Source: Bacillota bacterium
GTDB lineage: Bacteria; Bacillota; Sulfobacillia; JACIYH01
Assembly (NCBI GenBank): GCA_040757085.1
Contig: JBFLXJ010000032.1
Location: forward strand, 1 to 58,730
Direction of reading: 5' to 3'
Length of the DNA stretch: 58,730 bases
The notes beneath the pieces are model-generated. The model saw only the letters and a program-made list of their open reading frames with translations, was not told the origin of the DNA and did no database searches. Below are positions 18,309-26,367 of the stretch, piece by piece (positions within the stretch are counted from its first letter, which is position 1; every line of letters starts with the position of its first letter). Both the position numbers and the translations under genes were made by a program.

Positions 18309-19922
18309 ATGCCAAAACCCATCACCCTCCGCGATATCGGCAACACGGATGGCCAGCTTGTACGGCTTGATCCTGCAGAGTTCGTGCCCCTTCCCCATCC
18401 GTACGATAGGCCCGACGCTCAGCCACCCTTGCGGTCGCTGACCGAAAGCCAGAGGCAGAGGCTGGATGACTCCCTCGATGGCTTCACCGCCCTCCGCCTG
18501 CCGCGTCCCCAGAGCCGGCAGGAGGAGGAGAAACTGGTGCGCAGTTTTCTGGCAGGCGTCAGGAGGCTGCTTTCCCGGGACGACAACTGGACCTTCCTGG
18601 GCCCCCTCATGCTCAGGTTGGATTACTGCGCCAAATGCCAGACCTGTGCAGAGGCGTGTCCCATCTTCGTCGCCAGCGGGAGGAAGGAAATTTATCGTCC
18701 CACCTTCCGCTCCGAGCTGCTGAGAAGGATAATCAAGAAATACGTTATGCCGGGCGGGAGGATCTGGGGTGCCTTCCAGGGGGCAGACATCGATCTCAAC
18801 TGGCATACCGTGGCGCGCCTGGGTGAACTGGCATACAGGTGCACGCTTTGCCGCAGGTGTGCTCAGGTTTGTCCCATCGGCATCGGAAACGCCCTGCTCA
18901 CCAGGGAGATCCGCAAGGTGTTCAGCCAGGAGATGGGTTTGGCTCCCGTGGAACTGCACAAGCTGGGCACCGTGCAGCAACTGAAGACGGGGTCCAGCAC
19001 CGGCATGACCCCCGCCGCCCTCCTGGACAGCATTGAGCTGATGGAGGAGGAGGTGGAGGAGAAGACGGGCATGAAGTTCGATTGGCCCGTCGACCGGGAG
19101 GGCGCGGACCTCCTGCTCATTCACAATGCCGGGGAGTTCCTGTCCTGGCCCGAGAATCCGGAGGCCTTTGCCATCATCCTGGAGAAGGCGGGGATCAGCT
19201 ATACCCTGTCCAGCGAACTGATGGGCTATGACGCCGTCAACTACGGGGTATGGTACGACGATGTTCAGTTCGCCCGCATTGCCCGCAAGCATGCCGAGGT
19301 GGCCAGAAAGCTCAGGGTCAAGAAGATCGTGATCGGCGAGTGCGGCCACGCCCACAAGGCCCTCACGGTGGTGGCAGACCGCTTGCTGGCCGGGGAAATG
19401 AATATCCCCCGGGAGAGTTGCCTGACCCTGCTCGATCACATTGTGTCGAGCGGCAGGCTCAAGCTGGATCCCCGGCGCAACGATTTCCCGGTCACCCTGC
19501 ACGACCCCTGCAACATTGTCAGGCTGATGGGGATAGTGGAGCCCCAGCGGAGGATACTGCGCAAGATCGCTCCCCGCTTCAGGGAGATGAGCCCCAACGG
19601 CGTCCAGAACTACTGCTGCGGTGGGGGGAGCGGCTTTGCCATCATGGACGGCGTGAACTTCCCCGACTGGCGCAGCGGGGTTGCCGGGAGGATGAAGTTC
19701 AAGCAGATACTGGAGGCGTTCGCCGGAGAGTTGGATCCTTCGATCCCGAAGTACGTTTGCGCCCCCTGTTCCAACTGCAAGGGCCAGTTGCGGGGCCTGC
19801 TCGATTACTTCGACGCCACCCGCAAGTGCGGCATCTATTACGGTGGTCTGGCAGAGTTGATCGTCAACGCCATGACCGACTTCGAGAAGCCGTTCATCAG
19901 CTTCGACGCCGACCAGCTGTAA
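18309..19922 (+). CDS. dsrK: DsrK-like (HdrD-type) iron-sulfur subunit
   Basis: 537 residues, cytoplasmic. Two [4Fe-4S] sites: C107, C110, C113, C117 (YCAKCQTCAEACP) and C178, C181, C184, C188 (RCTLCRRCAQVCP). Two CCG-type cysteine domains follow (GECGHAHKAL, HDPCN, NYCCGGGSG, CAPCSNCKG), which form the catalytic noncubane cluster in HdrD/DsrK. It should reduce the DsrC disulfide or trisulfide with electrons from DsrM. The DsrMK-only form, without DsrJOP, is typical of Gram-positive sulfate and sulfite reducers. Confidence 0.9.
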   Translation: MPKPITLRDIGNTDGQLVRLDPAEFVPLPHPYDRPDAQPPLRSLTESQRQRLDDSLDGFTALRLPRPQSRQEEEKLVRSFLAGVRRLLSRDDNWTFLGPLMLRLDYCAKCQTCAEACPIFVASGRKEIYRPTFRSELLRRIIKKYVMPGGRIWGAFQGADIDLNWHTVARLGELAYRCTLCRRCAQVCPIGIGNALLTREIRKVFSQEMGLAPVELHKLGTVQQLKTGSSTGMTPAALLDSIELMEEEVEEKTGMKFDWPVDREGADLLLIHNAGEFLSWPENPEAFAIILEKAGISYTLSSELMGYDAVNYGVWYDDVQFARIARKHAEVARKLRVKKIVIGECGHAHKALTVVADRLLAGEMNIPRESCLTLLDHIVSSGRLKLDPRRNDFPVTLHDPCNIVRLMGIVEPQRRILRKIAPRFREMSPNGVQNYCCGGGSGFAIMDGVNFPDWRSGVAGRMKFKQILEAFAGELDPSIPKYVCAPCSNCKGQLRGLLDYFDATRKCGIYYGGLAELIVNAMTDFEKPFISFDADQL

Positions 19923-20313
19923 TCGCAGGCCTACTACCACGGGGCGCGCCTTCCGGCCGGTAGGCGTATGCCCCTGGCCCGGTTTTCCTCGTAGGGACGG
20001 CGACTGCGGCCCCCCTGGGCACGCGGGCACTGCGCAGGATGACATTATGCAACTGCTGCAAGGGCGGGCCATCCCCGACCGGCGGCCCCAGGGTCCCTTT
20101 ACGTGCGGGTGTGGGCCGGTTGCGCGGATTCGGCAACAAAAGCGATGGCGAACAAGTTGCAGAGCCTGTCCTGGCGGCAGGGGGTCAGCGGGGTGCCCGT
20201 GCTGCGCGACGTCATGGCCTACCTGGACTCCCCGGTTCCGGTGGAAAAAGGAAATTGGGCTGTACGTGTAGTATAATTACAGGAGTGGGAGAACATGGCA
20301 GGGAGGTGAACCC
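19923..20313. other. Intergenic region upstream of the subtilase
   Basis: 391 bases. A TATAAT at 20272-20277 without a good -35 may be the protease promoter. Short frames near 20047-20270 (one reading MANKLQSLSWRQGV) look like coding remnants but give no recognisable family. No supported gene. Confidence 0.4.
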
Positions 20314-22026
20314 ATGCGCAGGCTGGCGTTGTTGTTGGTGTCCCTGGCGTGTGCGCTCGTGCTGGCCGTGCCGGTGGCCGCCAGAGGGAGCCTGGTGCCG
20401 GCAGCACCGATTGGAGACGCGGCAGTCCCGGTCCAGGCGCCCGGGGCGAAGGTACCGGGAGAGGAGGTCCCGTTACCTTTTCTGGGTGACCGGGACGGGA
20501 ACGGTCTGGCAGACGACCTCGATGAACACCTCAAGGGGGTCGGTGCCGGCGAAGGTGTCCCGGTGGTAGTGGTGCTCAGGGAGGCTCCGGAGGAAGGTGT
20601 GATGGCTCGGGTTAGGGAAACCGCCGGCGGGTTTCAGGTGAGGATGCAGTGGAAACATGCCCTCAACGGTTTTGCCGCTGCGCTGACCCGTGGCCAGATC
20701 CAGGCACTGGCTCGTAACCCGGTCGTGGCGCGTATCGACCTGGACCGTGAGGTCCACGCTTTGCTGGATAAAGCGACCTACTGGACGGGCGTCAGGCAGG
20801 CTTGGGCCGACTTCGGGGTGACTGGTGACCGGGATGGCAATCCGGCCTCGTACTCGAAGAACGACGTGGTGATCGCCATCCTCGACACCGGTATAGATGC
20901 CACCCACGTCGACCTGGACGGGGGCAAGGTCATTGGCTGGTACGACGTGATCAATGGCCTGACCAGCCCCTACGATGATCATGGCCACGGTACCCACGTG
21001 GCCAGCATCGCTGCGGGCACCGGCGAAGGCAACTCCGCGTACCGTGGTGTGGCACCGGGGGCTGCCCTGGTAGGCATCAAGGTGTTGGACGCCAACGGTA
21101 GTGGCACTACCAGCGGGGTCATCGCTGGCATCGACTGGATGATCGCCAACAAGAGCACGTACGGCATCCGCGTCGGTAACATGAGTCTGGGTTCCAGTGG
21201 GTCGTCCGATGGTACCGACTCACTGTCCCTGGCCGTCAACAACGCCGTGAGCAACGGTATCGTCATGGCGGTGGCGGCGGGGAATTCCGGGCCGGCCACG
21301 TACACCATCGGATCTCCTGCCGCCGCAGCGGATGCCATCACCGTTGGTGCGCTGTACGATCCCGGGGAGAAGGGGTGGGTGCTGGCTGAGTTCTCCAGCC
21401 GCGGCCCCACGGCGGATGGCCGCACGAAGCCCGACATCTGCACGCCCGGACGTTATATAACGGCTGCGCAGGCGAACTCCGGCAACGGTTACGTCACCTA
21501 CAGCGGCACCTCCATGGCCACGCCCTTCCTGGCCGGCGTGGTGGCCTTGATGCTGGACGCCAACTACGGCCTCACGGACGCCCAGGTGAAGGAAATCCTG
21601 TACAACGGCACCAACGTTAAGGACTTCGGCCCTTCGGGCAAGGACATCGACTTCGGTTACGGCATCAGCCTCTGCTACAATGCGATCAAGCAGGCGGGCG
21701 GGTACTCGGGTACCTGGAGCGATGGCCTCAGCTTTGGTTACGCTTCCGGATATCTTTCCGGCAGGCGCGATGCTGACTGGTGGCAGTTCGACGTCACCGA
21801 TGCCTCCCGGCCGGTCGGCATTACGCTGGTTATCGTCGACTGGGCGGTGAACAGAGACTTCGATGTCTACCTGTACGATCCCGCGGGAACTCTGGTGGCT
21901 TCTTCCACAGGCACCAAGCGGCAGGAGCAGATCCTTTACCAGCCCGCGACTACCGGGACTTACCGGATCAAGGTGTATTCCTTCCTGGGGTCGGGCAGTT
22001 ACTGGTTCAACGTGAGCTGGAAATAG
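20314..22026 (+). CDS. Secreted subtilisin-like serine protease (S8)
   Basis: 570 residues from ATG 20314, with GGGAGGTG upstream. Signal peptide MRRLALLLVSLACALVLA, then an inhibitor I9-like propeptide (residues ~75-150). The S8 catalytic triad is complete: Asp191 (AILDTGID), His225 (HGHGTHVA) and Ser400 (SGTSMATP), with Asn in AAGNSG for the oxyanion hole. The last ~100 residues form a beta-rich PPC-like domain (DADWWQFDV, FDVYLYDPAG, GTYRIKVYSF). It probably acts outside the cell on protein or peptide substrates, feeding the peptide importers of the window. A strong hairpin follows the stop. Confidence 0.93.
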   Translation: MRRLALLLVSLACALVLAVPVAARGSLVPAAPIGDAAVPVQAPGAKVPGEEVPLPFLGDRDGNGLADDLDEHLKGVGAGEGVPVVVVLREAPEEGVMARVRETAGGFQVRMQWKHALNGFAAALTRGQIQALARNPVVARIDLDREVHALLDKATYWTGVRQAWADFGVTGDRDGNPASYSKNDVVIAILDTGIDATHVDLDGGKVIGWYDVINGLTSPYDDHGHGTHVASIAAGTGEGNSAYRGVAPGAALVGIKVLDANGSGTTSGVIAGIDWMIANKSTYGIRVGNMSLGSSGSSDGTDSLSLAVNNAVSNGIVMAVAAGNSGPATYTIGSPAAAADAITVGALYDPGEKGWVLAEFSSRGPTADGRTKPDICTPGRYITAAQANSGNGYVTYSGTSMATPFLAGVVALMLDANYGLTDAQVKEILYNGTNVKDFGPSGKDIDFGYGISLCYNAIKQAGGYSGTWSDGLSFGYASGYLSGRRDADWWQFDVTDASRPVGITLVIVDWAVNRDFDVYLYDPAGTLVASSTGTKRQEQILYQPATTGTYRIKVYSFLGSGSYWFNVSWK

Positions 22027-22063
22027 GGGAGGTCCAGGCCGGGCCAACGGCTGACAGAGTATG

Positions 22064-22097
22064 CACGGGCGCATCCCGGTCCCGGGATGCGCCCGTG
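22064..22097. terminator. 16-bp perfect hairpin between convergent genes
   Basis: CACGGGCGCATCCCGG is followed by its exact reverse complement with only two bases between. It sits between the subtilase stop and the methyltransferase stop, so it could serve as a bidirectional terminator, though U-runs are short. Confidence 0.55.
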
Positions 22098-22125
22098 TGA
22101 TCCTGCTTTAAAGGATCGGGGCGTT

Positions 22126-22809
22126 TCAAGAAACAGTTACTGCCCTTGGGGGGCGGGGTGCTCCTCCGTCCCCTCTCCGCGTCTCCGGTTTGTTGCCGGT
22201 CACGGCCCAGTGAAGCCAGCCCAACCGGTGAGATTCCACCCTGGTGGCACCTGCCCGCATTGCTGCCGCGGTGACCGCCGGTACCAGGGGATAGACTTCT
22301 TCGCCGTCCCACCAAGCGGCCAGGCGGCGCCGCGCGTTCTCGCGCTCCTCTTCGCTCGCGAACATGATGTCCGTAATCACAAACCGCCCTCCGGGGATAA
22401 CCACCCTGAGCGCTTCAGCCAATGCCTTCTCGTACTCCCCGGGCATGAGATGGTGAAAGGCGAAGGATGACACCACCAGGTCGAAGAATCCGTCGGCGAA
22501 GGGTATATCCAGGAAATGGCCTCGCTGAAGATGAAATGCGGGGTGCCGGGCCCGGCAGCGCTCTAGCATCCGGGACGAGATGTCGATGCCCCAGACCTGC
22601 ACGCCTTCGCCAGCCACTCTCTCGGCCAGGGCGCCGGTGCCGATGCCGATGTCGAGCACCTTCATCCCGGCGGTGACACATGCCAGGGCAGCCGTCTGTT
22701 CCAGCGAATGGCGGTAGCCCGTGAACAGGCCCTCCTCGCCCGGCGACTGCCCGTAGGAGGCCGCCCAACGGTCGAAAAGTTCTTCGGTGTGGCGGCATCG
22801 CTCGCCCAT
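22126..22809 (-). CDS. Class I SAM-dependent methyltransferase
   Basis: 227 residues from ATG 22809, with GGAGGGC directly upstream; an extension to 22893 is unlikely. Motif I VLDIGIGTGALAERV, the acidic residue of motif II in VWGIDISSRML, DIPFADGFFDLVVSSFAFHHL (motif IV) and VIPGGRFVITDI (motif V) are present. The overall shape matches the YrrT/UbiE-like group. The TGNKPE and Arg/Pro-rich tail is poorly conserved. The substrate cannot be told from the sequence or its neighbours. Confidence 0.88.
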   Translation of the reverse strand: MGERCRHTEELFDRWAASYGQSPGEEGLFTGYRHSLEQTAALACVTAGMKVLDIGIGTGALAERVAGEGVQVWGIDISSRMLERCRARHPAFHLQRGHFLDIPFADGFFDLVVSSFAFHHLMPGEYEKALAEALRVVIPGGRFVITDIMFASEEERENARRRLAAWWDGEEVYPLVPAVTAAAMRAGATRVESHRLGWLHWAVTGNKPETRRGDGGAPRPPRAVTVS

Positions 22810-23204
22810 GTGCCCTCCGGCCATAGAGCCCCTGATGCGGCTGTCAGCGGCCAGGCAGCGGGGCCTGCCGCCGAAGTCCTGAACCAGGTCCATTATAACC
22901 TACGCTGGGGGGAGCGGAAGCTGAGTTCCATGATGTGCGGCATGGAAGTGAGCACCGCTTCCCTAATCGGTAGCGCTGCGGCGTAAGCTTTCCGTCCGTG
23001 AGGCGTCAGGGGTATGCCAATCGGTGGTAGGGATAGCGAGAAATGCTCTTGACATAGTGCCGGACCAGCGCGCATGCCCAGGTGCCGTGGCGCCGTGATG
23101 AGTGGTGCTAAGCAGGAATATGCGGGTGTGACGTCGTATAGCGTACACCGAGACCACAGGCATTCAGTGTATACGTTGTCGACACGTAACAAGGGGGTCG
23201 CAGC
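22810..23204. other. Intergenic control region of the methyltransferase gene and the AOR-TTT operon
   Basis: 395 bases with no gene. A TATAAT on the - strand at 22892-22897 may serve the methyltransferase. Toward the operon are a GTGTnACG/CGTACAC inverted repeat (about 23127-23147), GTATAC (23169-23174) and the palindrome TGTCGACA (23177-23184), of the kind bound by FadR-type GntR regulators; one such regulator gene lies at 34303. Confidence 0.45.
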
Positions 23205-23960
23205 ATGGACATAGCATCGGATAGGTGCATCGGTTGCGGTCAGTGTGTCGATTATTGTCCGTCCGGAGCGATTTCGCTGGTGGAGGCAGTGGCTACAATT
23301 GATCCTGTTCTGTGTGTGGAATGCGGGACGTGTCGACGGGTGCAATGCTGCCCCGTTGATGCGATATTAGAGTCCTCCCTGGGCGGAACGCCCCGGGCAA
23401 TAAGAGCCTTCTTTAGCGACCCCGCCGCGACGCACGCCGAGACCGGCATCCCGGGCAGGGGCACGGAAGAAGTCAAGACCAACGACGTTACCGGGAGGGT
23501 TAGGCCTGGATGGGTAGGCATCGGCATCGAGGTGGGACGGCCGTGCCTGGGGACCATGCTCGCTGAGGTGGAGAAGATCACGACTGCCCTGGCGCCGCTC
23601 GGGATCAGGTACGAGCGCAACAACCCAATGACGTATCTGCTTGAGTCGCAGGAGACTGGACGCATCAAGGAAGAGTACCGCGGCGAACGGGTGACCTCCC
23701 TCATTATAGAGTTCACCGTCGAGGAAGGGCGCCTCGCCGAAGTGCTCGGCGTGTTGCGCGATGTGTCAGGCCGCCTGGATACCGTATTCGCATTGGACGT
23801 CATAGCGTGCTTCGACGAGCGCGGTGAGCTTCCGGTGTGGGACAGTTTGGTGGAGATGGGGTACCGTCCCCGACCCAATGCCAAGGTAAATCTGGGCCTG
23901 GGCCGCCCGGCAGCCTCGGCATTGGTTGAACTGGTTGCATCAGAGGTGAGTGGGCGATGA
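23205..23960 (+). CDS. Two-cluster ferredoxin fused to an unrecognised domain
   Basis: 251 residues from ATG 23205, with AAGGGGGTC upstream. Residues 1-55 bind two [4Fe-4S] clusters: C8, C11, C14, C18 (CIGCGQCVDYCP) and C37, C40, C43, C48/49 (CVECGTCRRVQCCP). Residues ~100-245 form an alpha/beta domain I do not recognise (WVGIGIEVGRPCLGTMLAEVEK; VTSLIIEFTVEEGRLAEVLG), somewhat like ACT-type ferredoxin-like sandwiches. It overlaps the next gene by four bases and leads a ten-gene operon with an AOR, so an electron-transfer or sensing role for that pathway is plausible. Function unknown. Confidence 0.85.
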   Translation: MDIASDRCIGCGQCVDYCPSGAISLVEAVATIDPVLCVECGTCRRVQCCPVDAILESSLGGTPRAIRAFFSDPAATHAETGIPGRGTEEVKTNDVTGRVRPGWVGIGIEVGRPCLGTMLAEVEKITTALAPLGIRYERNNPMTYLLESQETGRIKEEYRGERVTSLIIEFTVEEGRLAEVLGVLRDVSGRLDTVFALDVIACFDERGELPVWDSLVEMGYRPRPNAKVNLGLGRPAASALVELVASEVSGR

Positions 23961-24604
23961 CGCATTCCTTGCATCGGATCGGCAGTGAGGCCAGCTTGGA
24001 GCGTGACTACGTGGTGCTCATTACCCCGGCGGCGGGGATTAACCACGAAGGGTCGGCTGCGAAGCTGAAGGAGATTCTGGACTTTATCGCGCAACTGGGG
24101 CCGACGAACATCGGCGGGTACGAGACGGGGTCCATCTACGCGGGGTATGGAGTCGAGGACATTAAGCACGGGCTCGACCGGGCGGTGGTACCCAGGGTTC
24201 GTTGCTGCTTTTCTGACCTGGACAAGGTCAAGCGGTTGGTGGAATTCGTGCGTGCGCGCGACTACGGGCTCTCCGTAACTGTGAGCGGACTCGTGGCGAA
24301 TGTGAGGAGGATGTGCGCGGAGCTGGGTGTAAGGCCACACTCGGTGAACCTTTCGCTGGGGTTCCACGGCAGAACGGATCTCCTGCCAGAGTCCGAAGTG
24401 TTGGAGATCGTAACCATGTGCGGTCACGGGATGCTGGGTCCCCGCTTCGTAAGTTCAGTCATGGACCGGGTCAGTTCGGGCCAGCTTTCGCCCCGGGAGG
24501 GGGCCCGGGAATTGGCGAGGCCGTGCGTCTGCGGCATTTTCAATGTGGACAGGGCAGAACAGCTGCTGACCAGGGTCTGCCAATGCTCCCAGCACCGCTG
24601 CTGA
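23957..24604 (+). CDS. Unrecognised cysteine-rich protein paired with the ferredoxin fusion
   Basis: 215 residues, start overlapping the previous stop (ATGA). No family recognised. Nine cysteines: 83, 84, 120, 155, 190, 192, 208, 210 and 215, with the last five crowded in PCVCGIFN and VCQCSQHRC, which suggests a metal or Fe-S site. Conserved-looking motifs are PAAGINHEGSAAKLKEIL, GYETGSIYAGYG, LSLGFHGRTDLLP and CGHGMLGPRFV. No signal peptide or membrane segment, so probably cytoplasmic. Its tight coupling suggests the two proteins form a complex. Confidence 0.8.
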   Translation: MTHSLHRIGSEASLERDYVVLITPAAGINHEGSAAKLKEILDFIAQLGPTNIGGYETGSIYAGYGVEDIKHGLDRAVVPRVRCCFSDLDKVKRLVEFVRARDYGLSVTVSGLVANVRRMCAELGVRPHSVNLSLGFHGRTDLLPESEVLEIVTMCGHGMLGPRFVSSVMDRVSSGQLSPREGARELARPCVCGIFNVDRAEQLLTRVCQCSQHRC

Positions 24605-24630
24605 CCTGGTGGGCCTGAAGGTGGTGCCGG

Positions 24631-25527
24631 ATGAGCAATAGGGAATGCCGCGAGATGCGTGTTGGCTTCATCGGATTGGGGCAGATGGGGGGGCCCATGT
24701 GTCTGAACCTCTTGCGGGCCAGCCAGACAATCGTCGCGTACGATATCGTGACTGAGCGGCTGAACCCCATTGTTGGCGCTGGAGCGGAAGCCGGCAGAAG
24801 CCCGGCGGACGTCGCCTCCCGTACCGGGGTGACTGTCCTGTCCCTCCCGACTCCGGCTGCGGTGGTGGAGGTCGTGCGGGGGCCGGACGGTATCCTGGCC
24901 GGGGCCCGGGCCGGACACCTGGTGATAGACACCAGCAGCGTTTCCCCGTCCACCTCGCGCGAGATGGCGCAGGCCTGCCACGAGCGGGGGGTAAGGTACC
25001 TGGATGCCCCCGTGAGCGGCGGGGTGAGGGCCGCCGAGCAGGGAACCCTCACTATCATGGCGGGCGGGGAGAGGGAGGTGTTCGAGGCGGCCAAGCCCTG
25101 GCTCGAGATTTTGGGCAAGAAGATCTTTTACGTTGGTCGTTCCGGATCGGGCAGCATGATGAAGCTCATCAACCAGCTCCTGTTTCTCAGCGGCGTGGCC
25201 GCGGTTTGCGAGGCCGTCAATCTTGCCCGCAAGGCCGGCGTGGACGACGGTACCCTGTGGGAAGTGATTCCTGAGTGCTCGGGTGCCAGCTATGCCTTTG
25301 CCACCCGCCTCAAGAACTTCCTCATGCCTGGCAGTTTTGAGCCGGGCTTCAGCGTGGCTCTGGCCGCCAAGGATGCTGATTTGATCATGGCTGCGGCACG
25401 GGAGCTAGAGGCGCCGCTGCCACTTGGAGCCGAGGTGCACAGGTTGCTGCAGGCCGCCCAGCGAGCGGGGCTGGGAGGCAAGGACGTTTCCGCCCTTTCC
25501 CTCCTTCTGGTCGAACAGAAACAGTAG
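24631..25527 (+). CDS. Beta-hydroxyacid dehydrogenase (3-hydroxyisobutyrate / tartronate semialdehyde reductase family)
   Basis: 298 residues from ATG 24631. Rossmann motif VGFIGLGQMGG near residue 12, substrate loop DAPVSGGVRAAEQGTLTIMAGG, and catalytic Lys178 in GSMMKLINQ. In family enzymes the residue four after the lysine is usually Asn; here it is Gln182, which may alter activity or substrate choice. It interconverts a beta-hydroxyacid and the semialdehyde with NAD(P). In this operon, an aldehyde made by it could be passed to the AOR; that is an inference. Confidence 0.88.
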   Translation: MSNRECREMRVGFIGLGQMGGPMCLNLLRASQTIVAYDIVTERLNPIVGAGAEAGRSPADVASRTGVTVLSLPTPAAVVEVVRGPDGILAGARAGHLVIDTSSVSPSTSREMAQACHERGVRYLDAPVSGGVRAAEQGTLTIMAGGEREVFEAAKPWLEILGKKIFYVGRSGSGSMMKLINQLLFLSGVAAVCEAVNLARKAGVDDGTLWEVIPECSGASYAFATRLKNFLMPGSFEPGFSVALAAKDADLIMAAARELEAPLPLGAEVHRLLQAAQRAGLGGKDVSALSLLLVEQKQ

Positions 25528-25541
25528 AGAGGTGGGCACCG

Positions 25542-26012
25542 ATGGTGGTGAGGATTGAAGTCGACGAGCGCGCGTGCACCGGCTGCCGATTGTGTGAAGC
25601 CGTGTGTTCCTTTGCCCACGAGGGCGGTGTCGGACCGGCGCTGGCGCGGGTATGGGTGCTCAACACCGACCTGTGGGGTCCGCGGCGGGTGGTGGTGTGC
25701 CGGCAGTGCGCGGTTCCGGCGTGCGAAAAGGTCTGTCCGGTAGGGGCCATCAAGGTGGTGGCAGAAGAGTCCGTCCGCTACGTCGGGGTGGACCACGACC
25801 TCTGCGTGGGCTGTGGGGCCTGCGAGGATGCCTGCCCTTACGGCGCCATTGCCATGCATCCGGACAAGCCCTGGCCCATTAAGTGCGATCTCTGCGGCGG
25901 AGACCCCGCCTGCGTCAAGTACTGCGCGGCCGGGGCCCTCTCTTCGGCGACGGGTAGCGCTCCCGTGCGTGCGCGGGAGCGGAGGCTCCGGGTGGTCAAA
26001 CGAGGCAGTTGA
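25542..26012 (+). CDS. Polyferredoxin subunit (HycB/AOR-associated, four [4Fe-4S] sites)
   Basis: 156 residues. Four cysteine groups are visible: CTGCRLCEAVC, CRQCAVPACEKVC, CVGCGACEDAC and CDLCGGDPACVKYC, the pattern of NrfC/HycB-type electron-transfer subunits. It lies 14 bases after the dehydrogenase and just before MoaD and AOR, so it most likely carries electrons from the AOR. No signal or Tat motif; cytoplasmic. Confidence 0.9.
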   Translation: MVVRIEVDERACTGCRLCEAVCSFAHEGGVGPALARVWVLNTDLWGPRRVVVCRQCAVPACEKVCPVGAIKVVAEESVRYVGVDHDLCVGCGACEDACPYGAIAMHPDKPWPIKCDLCGGDPACVKYCAAGALSSATGSAPVRARERRLRVVKRGS

Positions 26013-26039
26013 CCCGTCGGGGTTACGGAGTGATTTCAT

Positions 26040-26330
26040 GTGAAAGGTTTCGGGGTGAGGTGCAGATTCTTGTCAGAGTTCCGCGATGCAGCCGGCCGGT
26101 CCGAGATGGAGGTCGAGGTCGGGGCCGGCAGCTCAGTAGCCGACCTCATAGCGCGTCTGTGTTCTGAGCTGCCAGGCCTGCAGGTGCTGCTCGAGAGGGT
26201 GGGGGGCAGCAGCTCGCCCTCTTTCGCGGTGGCCGTGGACGGCGTGGAGGTTCCCGCCTCGCGTCGGCCCGAGACTGTGCTCCGGGAAGGCAGCGATGTG
26301 CTCTTTTTCTTCCCCGGCGTCGGGGGCTAA
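26040..26330 (+). CDS. moaD: MoaD/ThiS-family sulfur carrier
   Basis: 96 residues from GTG 26040 (GGAGTG upstream). Ubiquitin-like beta-grasp with the obligatory C-terminal diglycine (FFPGVGG), which is adenylated and thiocarboxylated to donate the dithiolene sulfur of pyranopterin. Copies next to aldehyde ferredoxin oxidoreductase genes are common and probably dedicated to the tungsten/molybdenum cofactor of that enzyme. Confidence 0.9.
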   Translation: MKGFGVRCRFLSEFRDAAGRSEMEVEVGAGSSVADLIARLCSELPGLQVLLERVGGSSSPSFAVAVDGVEVPASRRPETVLREGSDVLFFFPGVGG

Positions 26331-26367
26331 GGTGATTGCGGACGAGCTCACGAGGAGGAGTCAGATC

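Noticed and set aside
17973-20072. 699-residue - strand frame over dsrM/dsrK
   Set aside because: No motifs, and opposite the clear DsrMK genes; shadow.
20047-20271. Small cysteine-containing + strand frame before the subtilase
   Set aside because: No ribosome site or family; overlapping alternative frames look equally coding-like, so treated as non-coding or remnant.
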